The notes: generated by a model from the letters alone, not told the origin. A stretch of DNA of 34,945 bases from an uncultured Verrucomicrobiales bacterium (GCA_937916135.1 CALFTQ010000181.1:1-34945), one strand, 5' to 3'; shown: positions 7,823-15,626, numbered from the stretch's first letter. Numbers and translations are program-made.

Positions 7823-8695
7823 TCAGGCCGGTTGAAACCGGACGATGCTTCTGTGCAATAGGTACGAGAGCTTTTCCTGGCTGATGGTGGAGAAATGCAG
7901 GGCTGGTGCGCTTTCAAGCCCACGCAGCTTGGTGCTGAGGTTGAAATCCAGACGGGAGATGAGACGGTCGTTCCAGAAATCTGCGTGCAGGTCGATGCTG
8001 GCGGGATTCAGGGCGCATGTGAGCATCTGAAGCAGGCGTGCCAGCATTTCTTCCACGAGGGTGTGGTCGGCGTAATCGAGAGTTTCCCAATCGGTGGGCA
8101 GGGGGAGCAGGTGCAGCAGCGGGCAGGGGGTGATGAAGCCATGGCGGCGGAGCGCCCCCTGCGGTGCCATCCCCCGCTGAAAAAGCAGGGTAAGGGTATT
8201 TTCCCGTTCTGATGCCAGTGATTCGGCGACTGCGTATTCCTGAACCGGGCAGGTGTGGCGCCGCTGCAGATGGTGGAGCATGCTGCTGCACAGCCCCGGT
8301 GGCAGACAGATCCTCAGCAGCCGCTGCCTGCGCGCAGCCGTATCCAGCCACTCGTCCAGACTTTCGGCATGCAGCTGCGCGAAGCGTGCCTCCTTTTGGC
8401 TGATGCATCTGCCGTACAGATCCAGCAGCTCATAGCGCAGCCGGGTGCAGTGCGCTTCCGGCGTGGCGGTGATGAGGACGACGGAGGCGTGCCTCTCATT
8501 AAACTGGTATTCCTGCACAGGACGACCTCCGCCGGAAGGAACCCGGGTGCCTGCTATGACTACTCCCTCTTTTTCCAAGGCTGCCACCGCGGCATTGGTG
8601 ATGACCAGACTCAGCCCCAATGCCGCTGCCATCTGCGGACGCGTGGCGTGGCGGTTCTCCTGCATGAAACGCATGATTCTTGCCTTCGAATTCAT
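7823..8695 (-). CDS. ROK-like winged-helix transcriptional regulator with degenerate C-terminal domain
   Basis: The 290-residue protein begins with a helix-turn-helix (residues about 1-55: MNSKARIMRFMQENRHATRP, ALGLSLVITNAAVAALEKEG) followed by the wing GTRVPSGGGRPVQEYQF, a layout typical of NagC/Mlc/XylR ROK repressors. The rest (about 70-290) has the ROK-like length, but I see no DxGxT phosphate loop and no zinc-binding CxCGxxGC motif. It therefore probably does not phosphorylate sugar, and its ligand is unknown. It is divergent from pyrG. A promoter at 8719-8746 holds two direct repeats that could be an autoregulatory operator. A 7-bp hairpin (7804-7821) abuts its stop codon. DNA binding is well supported; the ROK assignment is moderate. 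Confidence 0.7.
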   Translation of the reverse strand: MNSKARIMRFMQENRHATRPQMAAALGLSLVITNAAVAALEKEGVVIAGTRVPSGGGRPVQEYQFNERHASVVLITATPEAHCTRLRYELLDLYGRCISQKEARFAQLHAESLDEWLDTAARRQRLLRICLPPGLCSSMLHHLQRRHTCPVQEYAVAESLASERENTLTLLFQRGMAPQGALRRHGFITPCPLLHLLPLPTDWETLDYADHTLVEEMLARLLQMLTCALNPASIDLHADFWNDRLISRLDFNLSTKLRGLESAPALHFSTISQEKLSYLLHRSIVRFQPA

Positions 8696-8718
8696 AACTT
8701 TATAAAGGGGCTTAAGAA

Positions 8719-8746
8719 AGTATAGGAAAATTTATAGGAAAAGCAA
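8719..8746 (-). promoter_or_regulatory. Promoter of the regulator gene, with tandem direct repeats
   Basis: On the minus strand TTGCTT (8741-8746) is followed by a 16-nt spacer and TATACT (8719-8724), placing the transcript start about 17 nt before the ATG at 8695. Two exact copies of TTTTCCTATA (plus-strand 8721-8730 and 8733-8742), with a 12-bp period, sit across the spacer and -10 box. They could be an operator. Confidence 0.6.
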
Positions 8747-8817
8747 GCATTATTTCATGGTAAATAGGTTAGAAAACGGAATACCAATAGAGGGGAGCAA
8801 GGAAAAGGGACAAAAAC

Positions 8818-8846
8818 TCGACATTTGGTGGGGGATCTGTTATGAT
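8818..8846 (+). promoter_or_regulatory. Promoter of pyrG
   Basis: TCGACA (8818-8823), a 17-nt spacer and TATGAT (8841-8846) form a near-consensus sigma70-type promoter. The expected start is near 8853, about 23 nt before the pyrG ATG. I see no attenuator hairpin or C-run typical of Gram-positive pyrG control. Confidence 0.65.
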
Positions 8847-8875
8847 CACGTTAACCACACAGAGAACAGAAGACT

Positions 8876-10489
8876 ATGAAATACATCTTTGTAACCGGCG
8901 GTGTTGTTTCCTCCCTGGGTAAAGGCCTTGCCGCAGCATCCATCGGCACGCTGCTGGAGCATTGCGGTCTGGAGGTGACCATGCAGAAGTTTGACCCCTA
9001 TCTGAACATCGACCCGGGCACAATGAGCCCCTACCAGCACGGTGAGGTGTATGTGCTGAACGATGGTGCCGAGACCGACCTGGACCTGGGGCATTACGAG
9101 CGTTTTGTGCATTGTGAGCTTTCCCGCCTGAACAACCTGACCAGCGGCAAGGTGTTTGAGCATGTGCTGGAGAAGGAGCGCCGCGGCGATTACCTGGGCA
9201 AGACCGTGCAGTACATCCCGCACGTGACGGATGAAATCAAGCAGCGCCTGTACGACCTGACCGAGAAGAACAAGGAATGCGACGTGATTATCACGGAAAT
9301 CGGCGGCACGGTGGGCGATATCGAAGGTTTCCTGTTCCTGGAATCCCTGCGCCAGTTCAGCCAGGAGGTGGGCCGCAATAACTGCTGCTTCATCCACGTG
9401 ACGCTGCTGCCCTACATCAAGGCCGCGGGTGAGACCAAGACCAAGCCCACGCAGCAGAGTGTGGCCAAGCTGCGCGAAATCGGTATCCAGCCGGATATGA
9501 TTGTGTGCCGCACGGAGATGGACAACCTGACCGATGAGGAGAAGCGCAAGATTGCCATGTTCTGCAACGTGCCGGCTTCCAACGTGGTGGCATTCTGCGA
9601 TGTGAAGCACAGCATCTACGAGTGCCCCATCGACCTGGGGCGCGACAAGGTGGACCGCATCGTGACCGATGTGCTGGGCATCACCGTGCCGAAGCCCAAG
9701 ATGGATGACTGGCAGAAGTTTGTGGGCCGTGTGATTCACCCTTCGCACAGCGTGCGTATTGCCGTGGTGGGCAAGTATATTTCCCTGCAGGACGCCTACA
9801 AGTCCATCTACGAAAGTTTCACGCACGCCGGTGCTGCCAATGACTGCCGCGTGGAGGTGGTGCGCGTGGATGCCGAGGCCCTGGGCAACGGCAGCTGCGA
9901 GGAGCTCATCGGCAAGGTGGATGGCATACTGGTGCCCGGTGGCTTCGGGGACCGCGGTGTGGAAGGCAAGATCAAGGCCGTGCAGTATGCCCGCGAGAAC
10001 AATATTCCCTTCCTCGGTATCTGCCTTGGCATGCAGGTGGCCGTCATCGAGTTCGCCCGCAACGTGCTGGGCCACGCCGATGCCAATTCCACCGAGTTCA
10101 ACAAGGACAGCAGCGCCCCCGTGGTCTGCCTGCAGGAGGAGCAGAAGCACATCGAGAACATGGGCGCAACCATGCGCCTGGGAGCCTACCCGGCCCACAT
10201 CAAGGCCGGTACGCTCTGCAGCAAGCTTTACGATGGCAAGGAGATTATTTCTGAGCGTCACCGCCACCGCTACGAGTTCAATGCCGACTACCGCGATGAA
10301 GTGGAGCAGGGCGGCATGGTGATTTCCGCTGTGAACGATGCACATGGCCTGGTGGAGGTAGTGGAGCTTCCCTCGCATCCCTTCTTTATTGCATGCCAGT
10401 ATCACCCGGAGTTCCAGAGCCGCCCGAACAGTCCGCATCCGCTCTTCTCCGGTCTGGTGGCAGCCGCGCTGGAGGCCCAGCAGGCGTAA
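8876..10489 (+). CDS. pyrG: CTP synthase (glutamine-hydrolysing)
   Basis: This 537-residue cytoplasmic enzyme makes CTP from UTP, ATP and glutamine, the last step of pyrimidine nucleotide synthesis. The N-terminal synthetase domain (about 1-268) opens with FVTGGVVSSLGKGLAAASIG and contains QKFDPYLNIDPGTMSP and ITEIGGTVGDIE. The C-terminal class I glutamine amidotransferase domain (about 290-535) has GGFGDRGVEGK, the nucleophile C383 in FLGICLGMQ, and the His-Glu pair in YHPEFQSRP. Length and motifs are fully typical. It has its own promoter (8818-8846) and terminator (10509-10544), so it is probably monocistronic. Confidence 0.98.
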   Translation: MKYIFVTGGVVSSLGKGLAAASIGTLLEHCGLEVTMQKFDPYLNIDPGTMSPYQHGEVYVLNDGAETDLDLGHYERFVHCELSRLNNLTSGKVFEHVLEKERRGDYLGKTVQYIPHVTDEIKQRLYDLTEKNKECDVIITEIGGTVGDIEGFLFLESLRQFSQEVGRNNCCFIHVTLLPYIKAAGETKTKPTQQSVAKLREIGIQPDMIVCRTEMDNLTDEEKRKIAMFCNVPASNVVAFCDVKHSIYECPIDLGRDKVDRIVTDVLGITVPKPKMDDWQKFVGRVIHPSHSVRIAVVGKYISLQDAYKSIYESFTHAGAANDCRVEVVRVDAEALGNGSCEELIGKVDGILVPGGFGDRGVEGKIKAVQYARENNIPFLGICLGMQVAVIEFARNVLGHADANSTEFNKDSSAPVVCLQEEQKHIENMGATMRLGAYPAHIKAGTLCSKLYDGKEIISERHRHRYEFNADYRDEVEQGGMVISAVNDAHGLVEVVELPSHPFFIACQYHPEFQSRPNSPHPLFSGLVAAALEAQQA

Positions 10490-10508
10490 TCCGCTGAAAT
10501 CTCATCCC

Positions 10509-10544
10509 CGGCGGCGGTGCTGAAAAATGCCCGCCGCCGATTTT
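10509..10544 (+). terminator. Intrinsic terminator of pyrG
   Basis: The perfect 9-bp stem CGGCGGCGG (10509-10517) and CCGCCGCCG (10531-10539), followed by ATTTT, lies 20 nt after the pyrG stop. An alternative upstream ATG of the next gene (10527) falls inside the loop, which favours the downstream ATG at 10554. Confidence 0.85.
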
Positions 10545-10553
10545 CGCTTACAT

Positions 10554-12143
10554 ATGATAGATATACTGGTGGTCGTGGCGTATTTTTGCGCCATCTTCGG
10601 CATCGGCCTCTATGTGGGCCGCAAGCAGGAAAGCCTGGAGAGTTATGCCCTGGGCAACCGCAATCTGCCCTGGTGGGCCATCCTGGCCTCCATCCTGGCG
10701 GCAGAAATCAGCGCAGCCACTTTCCTGGGTGCACCGGGTGAGGGCTTTGCCCTGCGCAATTTCACCTATGCCCAGCTGGCCATCGGCACGATTCTGGGGC
10801 GCATTATCGTGGGTCGCCTCTTCCTGAAACCCTATTACCAGTATAATGTGGTTTCCATCTACGAGTATCTGGAAAAGCGCTTCGGCCTCACCACGCGCCG
10901 CTGGGCCAGTGTCACCTTCCTCATCAGCCGCGTTCTGGCCAGTGGCACCCGCTTGTTCTTTGCCGGCATCCTGCTGGTGATTGCCTATATGATGGTGACC
11001 GGCCAGGAAAGTGCAGGGCAGGTGGAGACGGTGGTCATCTACATTGCGGCGCTCACCTTCATCACCATTGCCACGGCGGTGTACACCACGCTGGGGGGCC
11101 TCAAGGCTGTGGTGTGGACGGATGTGCTCCAGGCTTCCATCCTGGCGGTATCGCTCATCACCACCATCGGCGTGCTGCTCTTCAGCATCAAGGCCGGCGG
11201 AAGCTGGGGGGCCGCGTGGGATGCTATCTGCTACCACCTGGGCAATAAGGATTATAACCCCTGCGAAATCAAGAATCTGAAGCCCTGGGCTTTCTTCGAT
11301 ACCGGTATCACCGGGCAGGGTATCATGCAGGATATAAAGAACATCCTGAGCAGTGAATACACGCTGTGGAGCGCCGTGCTGGGCTCCACCTTCATCACGA
11401 TGGCCACGCACGGCACCGACCAGGACATGGTGCAGCGCATGCTGGCCGCGCCGGACAGCAGGAAAGGCGCCCGCGCCGTAATCCTCTCCGGCCTCATGGA
11501 TATGCCCATCGTGCTGGTGTTCATCTCCTGCGGCATGCTGCTCTTCGTTTATTTTGCGCAGAACGGCATCACCCCGCCGGAGAAGCAGATTGAGATTTTT
11601 CCCTGGTTCATCATCCACTGCCTGCCCGCCGGTGTGCGCGGTCTGCTGGTGGCGGCCCTGCTGGCCACCGCCATGGGCTCACTTTCCACGGCGTTGAATG
11701 CGCTGGCCACCACTGCCACGCGCGATTGGTATGTGGACGTGTTCCGCCCGCAGGCCGGGCAGAGTGAGCAGCTGCGCGCCGTGCGCTGGCTCACGGTGTT
11801 CTTTGCCGTGCTGCTTATCGTGGTGGGCGCGGGTACGGCATGGCTCACGGTGATGGATCCAACCGTGCGCATTTTACCGATTGCGTTGGGCATTTTCGGC
11901 TACACTTACGGCTCGTTGCTGGGTGTATTCCTGCTGGGCATGCTGACTAAGAGCCGGGGTTGCGACTGCGGCAATGTCATTGCCATGCTCAGTGGCTTTG
12001 CTGTGGTGATTCTGCTCGAAATCGGCGGGCGCCAGGGCTGGCTGCCGGCCATTGCTTTCCCCTGGCGCGTGACGGTGGGCACCCTGGCCACTTTCGCCGT
12101 GGGCTGCCTCTTCCGCACTCCGATTGTTAAAAGTGGTAAATAA
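10554..12143 (+). CDS. Sodium:solute symporter (SSF/SSS family)
   Basis: The 529-residue polytopic inner-membrane protein has about 13 predicted helices and belongs to the SLC5-like sodium-coupled transporters. Signatures are the first helix MIDILVVVAYFCAIFGIGLY, the VGRK and YALGNRNLPWWA loop, the unwound first core helix ASILAAEISAATFLGAPGEG, and the Na-site helix around LLATAMGSLSTALNALAT. The substrate could be a sugar, amino acid or other organic solute, and sequence alone does not say which. The ATG at 10554 starts at the hydrophobic helix; the frame's earlier ATG lies in the pyrG terminator. The neighbouring genes do not suggest a pathway. Confidence 0.9.
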   Translation: MIDILVVVAYFCAIFGIGLYVGRKQESLESYALGNRNLPWWAILASILAAEISAATFLGAPGEGFALRNFTYAQLAIGTILGRIIVGRLFLKPYYQYNVVSIYEYLEKRFGLTTRRWASVTFLISRVLASGTRLFFAGILLVIAYMMVTGQESAGQVETVVIYIAALTFITIATAVYTTLGGLKAVVWTDVLQASILAVSLITTIGVLLFSIKAGGSWGAAWDAICYHLGNKDYNPCEIKNLKPWAFFDTGITGQGIMQDIKNILSSEYTLWSAVLGSTFITMATHGTDQDMVQRMLAAPDSRKGARAVILSGLMDMPIVLVFISCGMLLFVYFAQNGITPPEKQIEIFPWFIIHCLPAGVRGLLVAALLATAMGSLSTALNALATTATRDWYVDVFRPQAGQSEQLRAVRWLTVFFAVLLIVVGAGTAWLTVMDPTVRILPIALGIFGYTYGSLLGVFLLGMLTKSRGCDCGNVIAMLSGFAVVILLEIGGRQGWLPAIAFPWRVTVGTLATFAVGCLFRTPIVKSGK

Positions 12144-12146
12144 CAC

Positions 12147-12174
12147 TTGTATTTTTCAACAGATTGTGTATACT
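12147..12174 (+). promoter_or_regulatory. Promoter of the 97-residue gene, leaderless arrangement
   Basis: TTGTAT (12147-12152), a 16-nt spacer and TATACT (12169-12174) lie just after the symporter stop codon. The expected transcript start coincides with the A of the ATG at 12181. No Shine-Dalgarno is present. Confidence 0.6.
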
Positions 12175-12180
12175 GCGTCT

Positions 12181-12474
12181 ATGCCTGCAGAGACCGGAAC
12201 CAGCTTTGAGATTCAGCGCGAAGCCCTTAGTGCGGCCATCGTGGAGCTGAACAGCATGAGCCCCTGCGATGGTGTCATCATGACCACGGAGGGGGAGGTG
12301 AAGGTGGGCTATGAGAGTGATGCGGATTTCCTTTGCATGCTCATTCCCGCCGGTGTGCTGGCCCGCCAGCTCACGGCCGACGGGCTCTCCTCCTACACTG
12401 GTAAAGAACTTAAGAAATGGGCTGATGCTTATGAGCTTGAACCTCTTCAGGCCAAAGTAAATGCCGCCCGCTAA
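12181..12474 (+). CDS. Small cytoplasmic protein of unknown function (97 aa)
   Basis: I do not recognise this family. The 97-residue protein is acidic to neutral with no signal peptide, membrane helix or cysteine motif. It reads as one compact domain: helix (FEIQREALSAAIVELNS), strands (DGVIMTTEGEVKVGYES), then helices (LCMLIPAGVLARQLTADG, GKELKKWADAYEL). The ATG at 12181 is chosen because a promoter lies directly before it; the frame extends upstream into the symporter end without good codon context. It is probably cotranscribed with the exported protein starting at 12494, 19 nt downstream. Confidence 0.65.
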   Translation: MPAETGTSFEIQREALSAAIVELNSMSPCDGVIMTTEGEVKVGYESDADFLCMLIPAGVLARQLTADGLSSYTGKELKKWADAYELEPLQAKVNAAR

Positions 12475-12493
12475 CCCAAAAGAATAAAAGACT

Positions 12494-13105
12494 ATGAAGA
12501 TGAAATACGCACTGCTGCTTGCCGCTGCCATGTTCGCCTTTGGTGCCCCCATGGCTGAGGCCGCCCCCAAGAAGAGCAAGAAAGCCAAGACTGCCAAGAA
12601 AGCCGCCGCTGATGATTTTGATATTTTCAGCCCCTCTGAGGAGGATGAGGCCAAGGCTGCCAGAGATGCAGTTGAGTCAGAGGCTGCCAAGAGAATTGCC
12701 GAGGAAAAGGAACGCCTGGCCGGCATGTCCGGGGCTGAGCGTCGCGAGGAAAACAAGATGCTCAAAGAGGAAACCAAGTTTTATATAGAAAACCAGAAGA
12801 AGACCCTTAAGATCCTCCGCACTGTGCGCAATGAGAAGAGCGCTGCCAAGGCGGTGAAACCTCTGGAGAAGATATATGGCCCGGTTATTGATGAAGAGGC
12901 CGCTTCCGGCACTGTAACTGCTCTCGGTACGGTGAAAATCATGGAAGAGGACGAAGAGAATCTGCCTGTCCACCAGTCTTCCCGCGCGACGGCTGCTGCA
13001 CTCAATGCTGCCATCAATAAGGAGCTTGCCCGTATTTCTGCGCTTGGTATTGAGCATAAGAAATTCAACGGTGCTATCAAGAATATGATTGATCAGCAGC
13101 GTTAA
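12494..13105 (+). CDS. Exported Lys/Glu-rich protein of unknown function
   Basis: I do not recognise this 203-residue protein. It has a signal peptide (MKMKYALLLAAAMFAFGAPM, cleavage near AEA at 21-23), a Lys/Ala-rich basic stretch (about 25-38), an acidic segment, and a long highly charged helical region (about 50-110) that could form a coiled coil. The C-terminal part (about 115-203) is more mixed, with TALGTVKIMEED and a helical end. It probably lies in the periplasm or envelope. It shares a transcript with the gene at 12181 and ends in the strong terminator at 13134-13180. Confidence 0.7.
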   Translation: MKMKYALLLAAAMFAFGAPMAEAAPKKSKKAKTAKKAAADDFDIFSPSEEDEAKAARDAVESEAAKRIAEEKERLAGMSGAERREENKMLKEETKFYIENQKKTLKILRTVRNEKSAAKAVKPLEKIYGPVIDEEAASGTVTALGTVKIMEEDEENLPVHQSSRATAAALNAAINKELARISALGIEHKKFNGAIKNMIDQQR

Positions 13106-13133
13106 AAGCTGAAACACTGAAACGGAATATTTC

Positions 13134-13180
13134 AAAAGGTCCTGTGCCGGCTCGGCTCAGGACCTTTTAGTGCTTTTTTT
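13134..13180 (+). terminator. Strong intrinsic terminator
   Basis: An 11-bp perfect stem, AAAAGGTCCTG (13134-13144) with CAGGACCTTTT (13158-13168), is followed by AGTGC and seven T residues. It ends the 12181-13105 transcript. Confidence 0.85.
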
Positions 13181-13273
13181 GATAAAATTTGAAAAAATCA
13201 AATAAAACGCTTTCAGTTGTGCGCTTGACTGGTGTACGGGGCATGAAGCTCTGTACGAACCAAGACAAAGACC

Positions 13274-13534
13274 ATGAAAAAATACATTGCCAGATATGCT
13301 GTTGTCGCCTGCGTTGCGATGTTCGCCCTCAGTAGTCAATCTCAGGCAGCCAGTCTGCACATCAGCTTCGGTTCCGGAAAGGCAGACCATTGCTGTGTGC
13401 ATGAGCATCGCCCGGTTGTAAAACATAAGGTGGCCAAACGCCATCATCACCACTGTTGCAGGCATGATAGAATGGATAGATCCCGACGTCCTGTAGCGCA
13501 CAATCGAAAGGAGGCTCTCCGGCATGGACGCTGA
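13274..13534 (+). CDS. Small exported His/Cys-rich protein
   Basis: This 86-residue protein has a clear signal peptide (MKKYIARYAVVACVAMFALS, likely cleaved after SQSQA). The mature part is about 60 residues and very rich in His, Arg and Lys, with two CC pairs: ADHCCVHEH and RHHHHCCRHD. Such a composition suggests metal binding, for example Zn, Cu or Ni, in the periplasm; this is inference with no family match. The gene stands alone between two strong terminators, so it is a separate transcription unit. TTGACT at 13225-13230 could be a -35 box, but no clear -10 follows. Confidence 0.65.
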   Translation: MKKYIARYAVVACVAMFALSSQSQAASLHISFGSGKADHCCVHEHRPVVKHKVAKRHHHHCCRHDRMDRSRRPVAHNRKEALRHGR

Positions 13535-13573
13535 CACAGTTGATACAGGAGCCCCCACCATTCCTATCTGAAC

Positions 13574-13611
13574 CCGCCACAATACCGCATGGTCTTTGTG
13601 GCGGTTTTTTT
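13574..13611 (+). terminator. Strong intrinsic terminator of the His/Cys-rich gene
   Basis: CCGCCACAA (13574-13582) pairs perfectly with TTGTGGCGG (13596-13604) and is followed by seven T residues (13605-13611). The sequence from here to 13809 is AT-richer, with no gene I can support. Confidence 0.9.
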
Positions 13612-13809
13612 ATCGGGAGATTCCTTTTCTGCGGCGGCTCCGATGTTTATTCGATTTACCGGGGGCTTGGGGCTTCGCGTCTCGCCTTCCAAAAATGTCA
13701 TAGATGTTTCTATTGATTACAAAATCTTTGGGGGTATGTGGGATTTTTATGCGGAATGTAAAAATATGCTGTCATGGAGGGTGGACCTATGCTTTAATAC
13801 GAGAACGAG

Positions 13810-14817
13810 ATGATGAAGAGATGGTTCAGTTTCCTGCTTATGGCAATGGTGGTGACCTGCGCTGCAGCTTCCGGGAATTCGCCGCTTGTGGAAGAATCGC
13901 CGCTGGGGTGTGCCCGGCGTGTGTTCCCGATGGGGCAGGAATGGAAAACTTTTCCACTTCCGGAGCGGGTGACGGTGCTGCGCTGCTCGCGGAAAGAGCC
14001 GGAATACAGGAGCCTGCACCAGTATTGTGTGGTGCGGGACAATGGCTCAGGTCCCCGACTGGTGCATACTTATTCCGTGAAGAAGTCTGACGACCAGTTT
14101 GCACGCTTCTCATTGAAGGGGAATGAGGTGTGGGCGTATCATGCCAATGGCGCTTTGCTGGCGCGGATGCGTCTGTGGGCGAAACCGCCTGTGCTGTATG
14201 CCCCGGCGCCGGAGCATGCGCGGCTGCGTTTTACCGGTACCGGAGAAGGCTATATCCTGTGCGAGGCTGAGAACCTGACTGATTATCCGGTGCTGCTGCG
14301 CCGCGGCAGGGTGTACATCGTGCTGCCGGAAGGTAGACGCACGGTGCTCAACAACCTGTGCGTATGGCTGCGCGAGGAGACCTTGCTGCCACCCCGGCAG
14401 AAAAAGCCCTTGCAACTCCGCATTTTTGCCAAGCGTGCCATCAATCCGCGTGGCCTGATGCGCAGGAAGCAGGTGCACCTGGTGTACCGGGCCAGTGATA
14501 GTACCCCCATTTCTCATCCGGAAGCCATCGCTCCCGCGGCTATCTTCCAGCCCGGTCTGCCCGACCTGGGGGATAAGGACCAACTCCAGCTGTTCCGCCT
14601 GAGCGATGAGCTCGCTGTGGTCGATGGTGACAATATCGGCGGCTACCTCGGGTACCGTCTCTATTTTTACCGGCTGAAGCAAGGCCTGTGGCAGCTGGCC
14701 ACCCGTGTGGAGAAGAGCGCGAACCCCAGGCTTGGGGGGGACTATGAGTGTTACGGCAACCGTGTGCGCCTGCTGGATCCCGATGAGAATGTGATAATGG
14801 AGGTCGAAGTTCCCTGA
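13810..14817 (+). CDS. Exported protein of unknown function (335 aa)
   Basis: I do not recognise this family. A signal peptide covers about residues 1-21 (MMKRWFSFLLMAMVVTCAAA). The mature protein is rich in predicted beta strands and aromatic and Arg residues, with cysteines at scattered positions (VLRCS, HQYCVV, YILCEA, NLCVW, DYECYG). It ends with two strand-rich segments (GYLGYRLYFYRLKQGLWQLA and NRVRLLDPDENVIMEVEV). No catalytic motif or lipobox is visible. A weak CTGTCA-18-TTTAAT promoter may lie just upstream (13769-13798). There is no partner gene: the gene is followed by a 338-bp intergenic region with the palindromic repeat. Confidence 0.7.
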   Translation: MMKRWFSFLLMAMVVTCAAASGNSPLVEESPLGCARRVFPMGQEWKTFPLPERVTVLRCSRKEPEYRSLHQYCVVRDNGSGPRLVHTYSVKKSDDQFARFSLKGNEVWAYHANGALLARMRLWAKPPVLYAPAPEHARLRFTGTGEGYILCEAENLTDYPVLLRRGRVYIVLPEGRRTVLNNLCVWLREETLLPPRQKKPLQLRIFAKRAINPRGLMRRKQVHLVYRASDSTPISHPEAIAPAAIFQPGLPDLGDKDQLQLFRLSDELAVVDGDNIGGYLGYRLYFYRLKQGLWQLATRVEKSANPRLGGDYECYGNRVRLLDPDENVIMEVEVP

Positions 14818-14890
14818 ATCCGATAAAAAAACACATGTGCCCCAAGGGATTTGCAAGCAACGATATTCGAAAGAATCGACCCCGGCTCGG

Positions 14891-15006
14891 TAAAATGATA
14901 TTTGTCGTTGTCGGGGCACGGGACTTCAGTCCCGAAATAACGGTGCTTCCAATCGGGACTAAAGTCCCGTGCTCCGACAGAGTTCCCCCACAAATTCCAA
15001 TTTGTC
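14891..15006 (+). repeat. 116-bp palindromic intergenic repeat, full copy
   Basis: This full copy occupies most of the 14818-15155 intergenic stretch. Two 19-bp arms, GCACGGGACTTCAGTCCCG (14916-14934) and its near-perfect inverted partner (14954-14972, one mismatch), are each themselves palindromic, so the element can form two hairpins or one long one. A copy at 33470-33585 is in the opposite orientation with about ten or fewer differences, and positions 1-58 hold a partial copy. This is a REP/BIME-like structure; no transposase ORF is inside. Confidence 0.85.
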
Positions 15007-15098
15007 GAGCAGAGGGGGGCTTCTTTTGTGTTTCTGTAGCATACAAAAACATCTGGGATACACACGTGCGGTCAATGTCCGGGCTTTTCAAGATATTC

Positions 15099-15127
15099 TT
15101 GCATTGAAGGGTAAAGAATGATAGAAT
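15099..15127 (+). promoter_or_regulatory. Promoter of the rppH-trmO-hydrolase operon
   Basis: TTGCAT (15099-15104), a 17-nt spacer and TAGAAT (15122-15127) form a good promoter. The -10 box covers the upstream in-frame ATG at 15126, so that ATG would not be transcribed and the start at 15156 is favoured (leader about 22 nt). Confidence 0.65.
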
Positions 15128-15155
15128 GCGCGCGTACACACCAGATTTAATTTCT

Positions 15156-15626
15156 ATGCCCGGTACCACCGAACTCTATCGCCCGAATGCCGCCATCATC
15201 TACCAGCGAGCCGATGGCCGCGTGCTTCTCTGCGAGCGTGTGAAACCCGCTGGTGCCTGGCAGTTCCCGCAGGGGGGTATCAAGAAAGGAGAATCTGCCA
15301 TGGATGCCGCCTGCCGCGAGGGAATGGAGGAAACCGGATTCCGGCCTAATGAGTACGAGGTGGTGGCTGCGAAAGGCCCTTACCGTTATAATTATCCGCC
15401 CAAGGAGCGTGAGCGTGTGCTCCGCAAGCGCGGTATCCCCTATGCCGGGCAGGAGCAGCATTACTTCCTCTGCCTGATGCACAGCGACCAGGCTGAACCC
15501 TGGCTGGATAACAAGGAGTTCCGCGATTATAAGTGGGTGATGCCCGCCGAGGTGGATCTGGGCTCCCTGCCGGATTTCAAGCGCCCTGTGTACGAACAGG
15601 TGCTGCGCGACTTCTTCAATGTCTGA
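15156..15626 (+). CDS. rppH: Nudix hydrolase, RNA pyrophosphohydrolase (RppH-like)
   Basis: This 156-residue protein would convert 5'-triphosphate ends of RNA to monophosphate, triggering decay. It has the RppH layout: YRPNAAIIYQRADGRVLLCE, AWQFPQGGIKKGES, and a Nudix box ending CREGMEETGF, in which Gly replaces the usual aliphatic residue after RE. WVMPAEVDLGSLPDFKRPVY near the C terminus matches the RppH-type ending. The ATG at 15156 is set by the promoter and by the family start. It is coupled to trmO by a TGATG overlap. A dinucleoside-polyphosphate hydrolase activity is the alternative. Confidence 0.88.
   Translation: MPGTTELYRPNAAIIYQRADGRVLLCERVKPAGAWQFPQGGIKKGESAMDAACREGMEETGFRPNEYEVVAAKGPYRYNYPPKERERVLRKRGIPYAGQEQHYFLCLMHSDQAEPWLDNKEFRDYKWVMPAEVDLGSLPDFKRPVYEQVLRDFFNV

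Noticed and set aside
8846..10438. Minus-strand open frame of 530 codons opposite pyrG
   Set aside because: It is fully antisense to the canonical CTP synthase, and its translation shows no domain.
13589..13813. 74-codon plus-strand frame after the His/Cys-rich gene
   Set aside because: Its start lies inside the terminator hairpin and it has no good ribosome binding site or homology that I recognise.
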